Virus record (IMG/VR): IMGVR_UViG_3300030202_001758
Coordinates: 1 to 27,582 of that record
Strand: one strand, 5' to 3'
DNA length: 27,582 bases
Source of the DNA: a virus
Below, piece by piece: positions 9,527 through 17,443 of this stretch. The position numbers and the translations under genes are program-made. The notes under the pieces were generated by a model. That model did not search any database. It was given only the letters and a program-made list of their open reading frames with translations, and was not told the origin of the DNA. Numbering within the stretch: position 1 is the first letter of the stretch; each line of letters starts with the position of its first letter.

Positions 9527-9574
9527 AGGAGATTAGACTGGGGGAGTTGTAAAAGATTCCCCTAGTCGATAAAT
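9527..9574 (+). promoter_or_regulatory. Hairpin-bridged ribosome binding site
   Basis: AGGAGA (9527-9532) is 42 bases from the ATG at 9575, too far for normal initiation, and no nearer SD exists. Between them lies a 10-bp stem, 9536-9545 with 9558-9567 (GACTGGGGGA / TCCCCTAGTC, one G-U pair), with a 12-base loop. Folding removes 32 bases and leaves about 10 between SD and ATG, an ideal spacing. There is no U-run, so a terminator is unlikely. Confidence 0.55.
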
Positions 9575-10096
9575 ATGTATGACATTGACAATAAATATCA
9601 TCCATCATTTGTATCATTAATTCCTAAAATTAATGAAAGGGGATATCGTTCCCCTTATGCGTATGTCTCTTTTGAAACAGAAGAAGGGCATATCCACCAT
9701 ATGCCAATAGGCAATGGAACTGACAATTTAATTGTAATGGGTGATAGTATAGAGGACATTGCGAATGAATTTATAAAAGTCTTGGCCGCATGCAACCCAA
9801 GTAAACACAAGGGTAAAGGCAGACAACACAATCCATCGCAATACAAAGATGCTTATCATGCAGTTATTACACAGTTGATGAATACTGATTTTGATACAGA
9901 GCATGCTCATCAAGTATGGTTGGAAAAAATGTACAAGAAATGGGGTGGCCATATACCAGCGGCAGTATTAATGCCTGTTGAAGAACAGTGGCAAATGGTA
10001 GTGCCTGACTTTAAAGGTGATCCTGAATTTTATAAAATAAAAGAAGGGGCATTAGATAATTTACCAATGCCTGTTAAGGAGAAACGTAATGGCTAG
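9575..10096 (+). CDS. Unrecognised virion-region protein (173 aa)
   Basis: An ATG start after the structured leader. The protein is mixed alpha/beta. It has a beta-rich N-terminal part (YAYVSFETEEGHIHHMPIG), a middle with Lys/His-rich KHKGKGRQHNPSQYKDAYH, and a proline-rich end. I do not recognise a family. It lies between a decoration-like and a small beta protein in a structural operon, so it may be a head-completion or assembly factor, but this is only positional. The end overlaps the next gene by eight bases (10089-10096). Confidence 0.7.
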   Translation: MYDIDNKYHPSFVSLIPKINERGYRSPYAYVSFETEEGHIHHMPIGNGTDNLIVMGDSIEDIANEFIKVLAACNPSKHKGKGRQHNPSQYKDAYHAVITQLMNTDFDTEHAHQVWLEKMYKKWGGHIPAAVLMPVEEQWQMVVPDFKGDPEFYKIKEGALDNLPMPVKEKRNG

Positions 10097-10427
10097 ACAA
10101 CCTGAAGCTATAGATTATACATCAGGCACAGTTAGTGACTCAGCAGTAACCCTATTTGAAATGGGTTCTGTGTTAGTTAGTAGTATTCCAACTGGTGCTC
10201 GATCTTTTTGTGGAACAGTTGAAGAAGCAGCAATACGTGCTAGAGGAGACGGAACAGACCCAACGACCTCTGAAGGACAATTGATTGCACAAAACGGAAT
10301 TATTTATTTAGGCGAATCAGAATTTGAATCAATGCATTTTATTAGAGACACAAGCACAGATGCAAAAATTAGAGGACACTTCTACAACGTAGAGGTTGAT
10401 GTTCTAATTGGGAAGGTGGGATCATGA
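10089..10427 (+). CDS. Small beta-rich virion-like protein (112 aa)
   Basis: It starts at ATG behind a strong AAGGAG. It is nearly all beta in character, with the pattern AIDYTSGTVSDSAVTLFEMG at the start and AAIRARGDGTDPTTSEGQLI in the middle. This layout resembles small phage structural proteins that decorate the head or neck. No Cys pairs, no charged tail and no enzyme motif are seen. The stop overlaps the next start by ATGA, which suggests that the two products are made together, possibly as partners with the fibre that follows. Confidence 0.65.
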   Translation: MARQPEAIDYTSGTVSDSAVTLFEMGSVLVSSIPTGARSFCGTVEEAAIRARGDGTDPTTSEGQLIAQNGIIYLGESEFESMHFIRDTSTDAKIRGHFYNVEVDVLIGKVGS

Positions 10428-11275
10428 TAATTGTACCCGGTGGATCAGCAGGAGATATTGAAGGCGTTACCGCTGGTGACGGTTTATCAGGAACAGCGAC
10501 ATCAGGAACAGCTTCTTTAGCAGTAGATTTGGGTACAAACCCCGGATTAGAATTTGCTAGTAACAAACTACAGATAGCTAAAGGTATTGCTCAACATGAT
10601 GTGGCTCAGTTTACATCAGGTGTAGCTGACAATGACTTCCTTAGAGTTGATGGCTCAGTAGTAGAAGGGAGAAGTGCTTCTGAGGTTTTATCAGACATAG
10701 GAGCTGGAGCTGCAGCAGGTAGTTCAAGCATAGTAACTACAGGTGCATTAGACGCAGGATCAATTACTTCTAACTTTGGAGCAATTAACAATGGGGCTAG
10801 TGCTATCACTACTACAGGAACTCTTTCAGGTGGGATTGTAGATGTAGCACAAGAAGCACATTTAGACTCATCACCAGCTGACGAAACGGTATCAGGTATT
10901 ACTGCTACATTTACAGCAGGAGAAGATTTGGTACGAGGTGAGGTAGTTTACTTCAAAGCATCTGATTCCAAGATGCACAAAGCTGTTGCGACAGCAGCAG
11001 GAACGATGCCTGCAGTAGCTATGGCAGCAGCAGATGTATCAGCAGACGCTACAGCTAAATTTTTATTATTTGGATTTCTTCAGGACAATGGAACATTTCC
11101 TGCTTACACAGTAGGTGGAACTATCTATGCTCCTGAAGCAGAAACGTCTTCACAGAATGTACCTGAACAAACAGCACCTGACAGTGATGGTGACTTTGTT
11201 CAAGTTCTTGGATATGCAGTAACAGCTAACTCAGTATTTTTTAACCCATCAAATGACGTTATAGAACACGCTTAA
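10424..11275 (+). CDS. Putative tail fibre protein
   Basis: 283 residues, translationally coupled to the previous gene through a 4-base overlap. The N-terminal half consists of short Gly/Ser/Thr/Ala-rich repeats (GVTAGDGLSGTATSGTASL and FLRVDGSVVEGRSASEVLSDIGA), typical of trimeric phage fibre shafts. The C-terminal half (from about 155, TFTAGEDLVRGEVVYFKA) looks like a compact beta domain and could be the receptor-binding or tip part. The junction to the next gene is TAATG. The fibre identity is inferred from repeat character and place in the tail module. Confidence 0.65.
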   Translation: MIIVPGGSAGDIEGVTAGDGLSGTATSGTASLAVDLGTNPGLEFASNKLQIAKGIAQHDVAQFTSGVADNDFLRVDGSVVEGRSASEVLSDIGAGAAAGSSSIVTTGALDAGSITSNFGAINNGASAITTTGTLSGGIVDVAQEAHLDSSPADETVSGITATFTAGEDLVRGEVVYFKASDSKMHKAVATAAGTMPAVAMAAADVSADATAKFLLFGFLQDNGTFPAYTVGGTIYAPEAETSSQNVPEQTAPDSDGDFVQVLGYAVTANSVFFNPSNDVIEHA

Positions 11276-12354
11276 TGGCTAACGAAATAGAGAAGCTCAA
11301 CACCATAGCAATAGCAGACATTGAGAAATTCAATGGCAAGACTGATAACAACATTGAGAAGTTAAATGCTTTTGAATTTGTAGCTATAGTAGACCCTTTA
11401 TTTGCAGGAACTAGAGCTGTAATTGCAGGTGGAGATGATGGAACAAGTCTTGAAGATACAACTAATGTAATTGGCTACAAAACAATTACAACAGATGGAA
11501 ACACAGCTGATTTTGGCGATTTAGTTTCAGCAAGAGGTAAGTTTAAGGGAGCAGGCTCTAATATTTCTAGAGGGGTTTGGGTCAGTGGAAGAACAGATGG
11601 ATACCCAAATACTAATACTCATGTTACTGATATGGATTTTGTAACAGTAGGAAGTACAGGCAACGCAACTGACTTTGGCAATTGTAATGTTGCTTCTTCT
11701 GATGGAGCAAGAGATGGGTCAAGTAATGGAACATTATTGTTTTCCTGTGGAGGGTTTCGTTCAGGTGCTGGAAACCAACAAGATGACATGGAATATATAA
11801 CTATTGCTTCTACAGGTAACGGCACAAATGCTGGAGATTTAATGGAAGTAAATAATGGTTGTGTTGGTACACATGGTAATACTCGGTATTTAGTGGCAGG
11901 TGGATATGATGGGGGTGCAGCACAATTAAATAGAATCCAATACAACGATTTTTCTACTTCTGCTGATTGCCAAGATTTTGGTGATTTAACTGCAATCAAT
12001 CAATATCCGGGAAGTGCTAGCTCTGTAACTAGAGCTTGCATTTGGCTTTCTTCTGCATATAGCGTAGCAGGTGGTGGAACGCTAAGTATAGACTTTGTGA
12101 CTGTTGCTTCAACAGGAAATGCAAGTGATTTTGGAGACAAAGCAATACAAACGGCTGAAAGTACAGGAACTAGTAACGGTACTAGAGGAGAACTTTATGG
12201 TGGAGAAATAAGTGGGGGTGAAGGTGGAAGTGAAAGTGGTATTCCTGCTGTAAATGTTATCCAAAAAATTACTATAGATTCTGCAGGTGATGCTACTAAT
12301 ATTGGAGATTTAACTGTTGACGTAAAGTCAGCAGGGGCTTTATCAGGAACATAA
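11275..12354 (+). CDS. Tail/fibre protein with six propeller-like repeats
   Basis: 359 residues, starting in a TAATG overlap. Residues 3-33 carry two or three copies of an IEKLN-type motif (IEKLNT, IEKFNG, IEKLNA). Then follow six repeats of a beta motif of the form (I/M)xxφTφxSTGNATDFGDL, starting near residues 67, 119, 171, 220, 270 and 328, so the period is about 50-58. Each is followed by a Gly-rich strand such as TRYLVAGGYDGG. Six repeats of this size suggest a six-bladed beta-propeller, which would suit receptor or glycan binding at the tail. No catalytic residues can be named. Propeller assignment is an inference from the repeat spacing. Confidence 0.7.
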   Translation: MANEIEKLNTIAIADIEKFNGKTDNNIEKLNAFEFVAIVDPLFAGTRAVIAGGDDGTSLEDTTNVIGYKTITTDGNTADFGDLVSARGKFKGAGSNISRGVWVSGRTDGYPNTNTHVTDMDFVTVGSTGNATDFGNCNVASSDGARDGSSNGTLLFSCGGFRSGAGNQQDDMEYITIASTGNGTNAGDLMEVNNGCVGTHGNTRYLVAGGYDGGAAQLNRIQYNDFSTSADCQDFGDLTAINQYPGSASSVTRACIWLSSAYSVAGGGTLSIDFVTVASTGNASDFGDKAIQTAESTGTSNGTRGELYGGEISGGEGGSESGIPAVNVIQKITIDSAGDATNIGDLTVDVKSAGALSGT

Positions 12355-12355
12355 T

Positions 12356-13147
12356 ATGGAAGAATTAGTTCACATACAAAATACTATAACTGGCATGGCA
12401 ACCATGACCCCTGACAAGATTCAGAAAATTTCTGAACGCATGGTAGAAATGGAACGAGCCAACAATTCTTTAGGTAGAAGTAATACACAAACTACCAATC
12501 AGTTAATGACTCTTACAATGCTTACTGATAGTCCGTACAGAAGACTAAGGCAATGTCTTGCACAGATTGAAAAAAAGAAAGGTGCATTAAGACAGAGTTA
12601 CTTTAACCATCAAAAACTAGAATTAGAAATAAAAGAATGGGAAGAAGAAGATACAGAACTTTCTCATATAAAAATTGCTGAAGCAAGAACAGGTATGGAA
12701 AACGGCAAAATTTATATAGAAGGTGCATTAAAAGAAATTGCTATCTTTCAAGAAGCATACGAAGAAATTAGAAAGAACAATAACATTCCACTCTTATGGG
12801 ATGAAGAAGATGCAGAGTTAGATGAGATAAGACATCACATCAGGCAAGCGTTTAGACAATCCCATAGAGACATGATTCTTACAGGAAGCATTAGTCAGGG
12901 TAATGCTGAGTACTTAGAACAGTACGGCATACATCTACAGACTGCTCGCAATTACATTAAACAATACATAGACCAATGCGAAGGGTTAATTGCAGAAAAA
13001 GCATACCCATCTATAGACCACTTGTATGAGTTCTTAGATAAGTGTGTGGAAACATTTGGAGAAGAGTACATAAAAACAATGAACCATATTGGTATTACTG
13101 AATTAGTTAGAAGTGAATGGTTGTTTAAGAATGGAGTTAATAAGTAA
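12356..13147 (+). CDS. Coiled-coil / helical protein of the tail module
   Basis: 263 residues, ATG two bases after the previous stop. It is highly charged and helical throughout, with heptad-like stretches at about 60-150 (EIKEWEEEDTELSHIKIAEA; ALKEIAIFQEAYEEIRKNN). There are no membrane segments and only two cysteines. The position between propeller and neck genes suggests an assembly chaperone or an internal structural rod. It could instead be an ejection protein. No family is recognised. The end overlaps the next start as TAATG. Confidence 0.75.
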   Translation: MEELVHIQNTITGMATMTPDKIQKISERMVEMERANNSLGRSNTQTTNQLMTLTMLTDSPYRRLRQCLAQIEKKKGALRQSYFNHQKLELEIKEWEEEDTELSHIKIAEARTGMENGKIYIEGALKEIAIFQEAYEEIRKNNNIPLLWDEEDAELDEIRHHIRQAFRQSHRDMILTGSISQGNAEYLEQYGIHLQTARNYIKQYIDQCEGLIAEKAYPSIDHLYEFLDKCVETFGEEYIKTMNHIGITELVRSEWLFKNGVNK

Positions 13148-13446
13148 TGGCAATAATAAAGTACACATTAGTAAACGGACAAACTCCTTCAGGTATGACT
13201 GATCCCGGTTATTGGCAACACGCTACAGACAATACTTATATAGGTGTTGGTTCAGGTGTAGGGACAGAACTTTCAATAACTCAACTTAAAACTTATGTAA
13301 AAAGTGTTTTTAGTAATTCAGGATTTAAGTGGAGTGAAAACAATCCTGATAAACCTAACTCAGGAACATATTCAGAAAGAAATTTTACAGATGCAGAAAT
13401 AGAAACAATAGTAGATAACTGGTGTACAGCAAGGGGTATAAGTTAA
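13147..13446 (+). CDS. Small unrecognised protein (99 aa)
   Basis: It starts in the TAATG overlap with the coiled-coil gene and ends in another TAATG overlap with the neck gene. The first 45 residues are beta-like (KYTLVNGQTPSGM, NTYIGVGSGVG). The rest contains helical pieces (TQLKTYVKSVF, DAEIETIVDNWCTARG). The tight coupling on both sides argues that it is a true gene and probably a minor virion or assembly component. Function unknown. Confidence 0.7.
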   Translation: MAIIKYTLVNGQTPSGMTDPGYWQHATDNTYIGVGSGVGTELSITQLKTYVKSVFSNSGFKWSENNPDKPNSGTYSERNFTDAEIETIVDNWCTARGIS

Positions 13447-14783
13447 TGCCAACAACAACATGGAGCACAGCTAGACAAGAAATAGTACGACCTTTTGGAT
13501 TAGTAACAGGTACAGTTTCAGCAGCATTAGAAGCTGACACATCTTTAGTAGATGAAGACTTAACAGATGCTTATTCATCAAATGATTTCTTTAATAATAA
13601 CTGGCACGTATTAGTAACTAGTGGAAACAATGCTGGTGAAGCTAGGCGAGTTACAGATTACGTAGGTTCATCAGGTACTCTTACAGTATCAAAAGCATGG
13701 GCTGATGATGGGTCTACGCTAGCAACTTTTGAGTTAACAACTCTTGATCCTAAGCATGTGCTAAGAGCATACAACAGAGCACGAGCAATAGCATGGCCCT
13801 GGGTAGGAATAGTACGTGACGTAGAGACTGTTGTTACAGGCAACAGACAATTTACTTATGAAGTTCCATCTACAATACGTAGAGTAAATAACATTTACTT
13901 GGGAGAACGATACGAAGCACAGCATGATTCAGAAAACCTATTACTTAATGGGTCATTTGAAGATTGGACTGATGCAACCTCATGCGATAACTGGTCTGTA
14001 ACAGGTGGTGGAGCGTCAATGAATCGTGAAGATCAAACGTACTCACCAAACAATTACGCAGTATTATCAGGAGACAGGTCACTTAGATTACTAGTACCGG
14101 GATCTACAGCAGTAACTTTAGTACAGACTTTTGACAGTACAAGTAGTAGCTATACAGCTGTTGCTACTGAAGGAATGACTGCAAGTTTGTCAACATATGT
14201 ATATTGCAACACAGCATCTCGTGTATCTCTTACTATTGATGGGGATGTACAATCAGCTACACATGGTGGCACAGGGTGGGAATTGATGACTGCATCTAAT
14301 AACTTAGACGCTACAGACACATCAACTGTAGTAGGAATATCAGTAACTTCAGGTGCAGCAATACCTGTATTTGTAGACGAAATGTTTTTAACTCTTGGGC
14401 AATCAGGAGTTATAGATAAACCTTACACACCAATTACTAATTGGGAATTTATTCCTCCTGTAGATGGTGCTAGCACAGGTGGAACTATTAGGTTTAAGAA
14501 CCAAGTTCCTGAACAACGAAGACTTAGAATAGTAGGTACTGATATGTTATCAGTAGCATCAGCTGACACCGATACATTAGAAATAGACGGTGATTTACTA
14601 GAACCTATATACAATAAAACAAGACAGTTACTTGCTGATGAAAAAGCTATGGGTAATCCACAATCTTATTGGTTTACTATGGCTAGACAGTTTGAACAAG
14701 AATATAATAGTGCAATTGAAAGTGGCAGCGTAGGTGTTAGACCACCAAGAGGTAGATTTAAATCCCCTAGCATGCCGTATTAG
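13446..14783 (+). CDS. Neck/adaptor-like protein with inserted carbohydrate-binding module
   Basis: 445 residues from the ATG of the TAATG junction. A GTG at 13422 in the same frame is rejected because it lies inside the previous gene without an SD. Residues 1-155 and about 330-445 have the look of a phage head-tail adaptor or tail tubular protein, including an Arg-rich helix (VLRAYNRARAIAW) and a C-terminal helix (IYNKTRQLLADEKAM). Between them, about 164-320, sits a beta-sandwich-like segment opening with NLLLNGSFEDW and later RSLRLL. That pattern is typical of CBM4/9-type carbohydrate-binding modules (N(L/P)xxNGSFE...W). The virion role is inferred. The CBM-like insert is well supported by its signature. 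Confidence 0.65.
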   Translation: MPTTTWSTARQEIVRPFGLVTGTVSAALEADTSLVDEDLTDAYSSNDFFNNNWHVLVTSGNNAGEARRVTDYVGSSGTLTVSKAWADDGSTLATFELTTLDPKHVLRAYNRARAIAWPWVGIVRDVETVVTGNRQFTYEVPSTIRRVNNIYLGERYEAQHDSENLLLNGSFEDWTDATSCDNWSVTGGGASMNREDQTYSPNNYAVLSGDRSLRLLVPGSTAVTLVQTFDSTSSSYTAVATEGMTASLSTYVYCNTASRVSLTIDGDVQSATHGGTGWELMTASNNLDATDTSTVVGISVTSGAAIPVFVDEMFLTLGQSGVIDKPYTPITNWEFIPPVDGASTGGTIRFKNQVPEQRRLRIVGTDMLSVASADTDTLEIDGDLLEPIYNKTRQLLADEKAMGNPQSYWFTMARQFEQEYNSAIESGSVGVRPPRGRFKSPSMPY

Positions 14784-14790
14784 GTGAACA

Positions 14791-17430
14791 ATGGCCGGAG
14801 TAGATATAAGACTCAATAGTCAGAATTACGTGCTTGCTCCTAGAGAAGACGGTAGTAAAATTTCTACTCGACCAACTAGGCAATTCGTACAGAAAGTCCA
14901 AGACTCAGGGCAAACAAGACCTGACTCTGTAGCAGGATACGAAACATTTATTCACCCAAATCTTACTCATGGTTTTGGAAGAAGTAGAATTAATTCTGAT
15001 GCTGCATTTGATCCAAAAGAATACAGGAAGTTTAGGGATAGCACATGTGATACCCGGTGGGCTGATGCTGTATATCTTCCTATACTTTCAGAATCAGCTA
15101 CTGCTACAAACCTCGATATAGCAAGGGCTAGTGTTGAGTTTAAAGGCGAGACAAATGCCTTGTTTGAATCGGCAGGAACTGTAGTCAACAGACAATTTAC
15201 AGGGGCTAACGATACTTGGGAAAATGGTGGGAATGTAAACTTTCCATATAGAAGCATAACTTCAGCATCAGCATCTACTGGAGCTTCAGGGTACACAATT
15301 TCTCACACAACTGTTGGTGAAAACCGATGTTTAGTAGTTGTGTTACAGGCAAATGCCCAATTTGCTGATCCTAGTGGAATCACCTATGACGGAACATCTT
15401 TGACAAAGGCTGGTTCTGTTGTTGGAGCAGGAGCAGGAAGTACATCTGTAGCTGTTTATTATCTAGCTAACCCCACAATCGGAACAAATAACATCATAAT
15501 AAGTGGTTGGAATAAAGGTGGTAGTGGTAATTTTTCAGGTGGGGATGTAGCTATAGCATCTGCAATTAATTTAGTTGGTATAGATCAAGATTCTCCAGTA
15601 AGAAACACTGAGACAACTTCAGTTAGTCCTGCAACATCAATAACAGATGATATTACAACTGTAGCTGGGGACTTGGTTATTGCTGCTTTAACTGTCGATG
15701 ATGGCCCAACTATTACAGCAGGTGCAAACCAAACAGAAATTTATGACATTATTGGTAGTGGCGATTATAGTTATAATATTTCAACTGAAACAGCTACTAC
15801 AACAACTACTACTATGAGTTACGATTTTGGGGCATCAGAACCTGGTCGAATGGTTTCAGTAGCATTTGTTCCCGGCAGATCAGGCGATGAAGCATCTGTC
15901 GCACTAGACATGATTACCCACAAAAACAAACTAATCGCTTTAGTAGCAGAAGAAGAAACTCATGAAGTTCACACATCAGAAGATGGGGCTACATGGACTC
16001 CTTCAACTACTCAGATTACACAAAATTTATTAGCAAACAACATTACCTCAGATGAGAACATTGACGCAGGATTATTAGCTGAAATAAACAATGAATTGGT
16101 AGCACTGGTTTGGCATGAAGATGATGGAACTATTACTGCGTTCACATCTACAAACGGTGGCACTGCATTTGGTGACGAATCCAACTTTGATATAGGTTCA
16201 ACTAATGGGCCGCAAGGAGTTGCAGTTTACCCTGACATAGATTCAAAAAATAAATTGTATGTAGGAACTGCTGAAGGATTGTACATAGTAGACACATCAG
16301 TTTCAGACTGGACATTTGAATTAGTATTCCCTATGCCCCACTCTACTGATAACTGTAGAAGAATGGTAGTGCATGAAGGCAGCTTATGGTTTGCACAAGG
16401 AGTAGACAACGGTACGCCAGCTCCTATTTACCGTTTAACTGTACAAGGAAATTCAAGAAGAATTGAATCAGGGTATGGATTAAATACAGGCGATGGAGTT
16501 GTTGACGATATGCTTGGCCCGGTTAAGTGGATGCGTAGTTCAGGAGATCAATTGTTTATTTCTGTAGGTGGAGGAGCTGCTAACAGAAAGGCTAGGATTT
16601 TATCTTGGAACGGAAGAGGTTGGCATCATATGACTAGAAGCACTACAGCCAATCAAGTTATTAATTGGTTTGATATAGGATCAGGTGATGATTCAACTTT
16701 AAGATTGCATTACGGAATTAAAACTTCTGCTAGTGCTTCATCGTTTAAGTTTCTAGAACAACCATTAGTTAATCCAAGATCAGGAGTAACTATTAAAAGA
16801 GAAGATGACTCTGTTGGAGTTACAGGATTTATTGATCTTCCTTACATTGACTTAGGTATGCCACATGAAACCAAAAACTTTTTGCGAGCTCACGTTAATG
16901 CAGAAAGTTTAGATGCGTCTGACGAAAACATATTAATTAAATTTGGAACAGATGGGGCTGTTAGAACTGGCAACACTTTAGGAACTTTTACTGACTCAGT
17001 AACAGCAATTACATTTGCTAGTAATGCTGGAGTTTCAGCTAAAAGTATTGGCATGCAAATTAATTTAACACGAGGTAGTACAAACACAAATACTCCTAAA
17101 CTAAAAGACATTATCGTAGAAGGAATGGTAGTCCCCGGTAATGGCAACTTAACGTATCAACACGAGATGGTCATAGACATTGATCAAACTGCAACGGCCT
17201 TAGACGTAGGCACAGAAACAATATACGACAATCTTAAAACACTACTAGCTACAGTGACGTTAGTAGACTTCGAGTTTGGTGGAGAATCTAGAAAGGTAGC
17301 AGTAGATAGAGAAGCTAGTGGCTTCCTAACTTACCTAGACGGTGATGCCTACTCAAGTGCTCCCAACAGTCTAGCTGCTAGGCGTGGTGTGTTAAGGTTG
17401 GTATTAGCAGAAAGGATACCGTTAAGTTAA
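14791..17430 (+). CDS. Large tail protein, propeller/nozzle-like with beta-sandwich insert
   Basis: 879 residues, with SD AGGTGA and ATG. The N-terminal 100 residues (DIRLNSQNYVLAPREDGSK) resemble the start of tail nozzle or hub proteins. Residues about 145-365 form a separate Ser/Thr/Gly-rich beta domain of the Ig/fibronectin-like type (TYDGTSLTKAGSVVG ... SVAFVPGRSGDEA). Behind it comes a propeller-like region with repeated sensor-type strands (NKLIALVAEEE, NELVALVWHEDDG, NKLYVGTAEGLYIVD, DQLFISVGGGAANRKARIL). The remaining C-terminal third is beta-rich. In podovirus-like particles such proteins form the tail nozzle. This is inference from architecture and from its place after the adaptor-like gene. 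No lytic motif is seen. Confidence 0.65.
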   Translation: MAGVDIRLNSQNYVLAPREDGSKISTRPTRQFVQKVQDSGQTRPDSVAGYETFIHPNLTHGFGRSRINSDAAFDPKEYRKFRDSTCDTRWADAVYLPILSESATATNLDIARASVEFKGETNALFESAGTVVNRQFTGANDTWENGGNVNFPYRSITSASASTGASGYTISHTTVGENRCLVVVLQANAQFADPSGITYDGTSLTKAGSVVGAGAGSTSVAVYYLANPTIGTNNIIISGWNKGGSGNFSGGDVAIASAINLVGIDQDSPVRNTETTSVSPATSITDDITTVAGDLVIAALTVDDGPTITAGANQTEIYDIIGSGDYSYNISTETATTTTTTMSYDFGASEPGRMVSVAFVPGRSGDEASVALDMITHKNKLIALVAEEETHEVHTSEDGATWTPSTTQITQNLLANNITSDENIDAGLLAEINNELVALVWHEDDGTITAFTSTNGGTAFGDESNFDIGSTNGPQGVAVYPDIDSKNKLYVGTAEGLYIVDTSVSDWTFELVFPMPHSTDNCRRMVVHEGSLWFAQGVDNGTPAPIYRLTVQGNSRRIESGYGLNTGDGVVDDMLGPVKWMRSSGDQLFISVGGGAANRKARILSWNGRGWHHMTRSTTANQVINWFDIGSGDDSTLRLHYGIKTSASASSFKFLEQPLVNPRSGVTIKREDDSVGVTGFIDLPYIDLGMPHETKNFLRAHVNAESLDASDENILIKFGTDGAVRTGNTLGTFTDSVTAITFASNAGVSAKSIGMQINLTRGSTNTNTPKLKDIIVEGMVVPGNGNLTYQHEMVIDIDQTATALDVGTETIYDNLKTLLATVTLVDFEFGGESRKVAVDREASGFLTYLDGDAYSSAPNSLAARRGVLRLVLAERIPLS

Positions 17431-17443
17431 TTAGGAGATAATC

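Noticed and set aside
11619-11999. Long open frame (126 codons) on the minus strand within the propeller gene
   Set aside because: It is a mirror of the repetitive coding sequence on the plus strand, with no SD and no neighbours in that direction.
14967-15296. 109-codon minus-strand frame within the large tail gene
   Set aside because: It is fully inside a well-supported plus-strand gene and has no SD or sensible composition.
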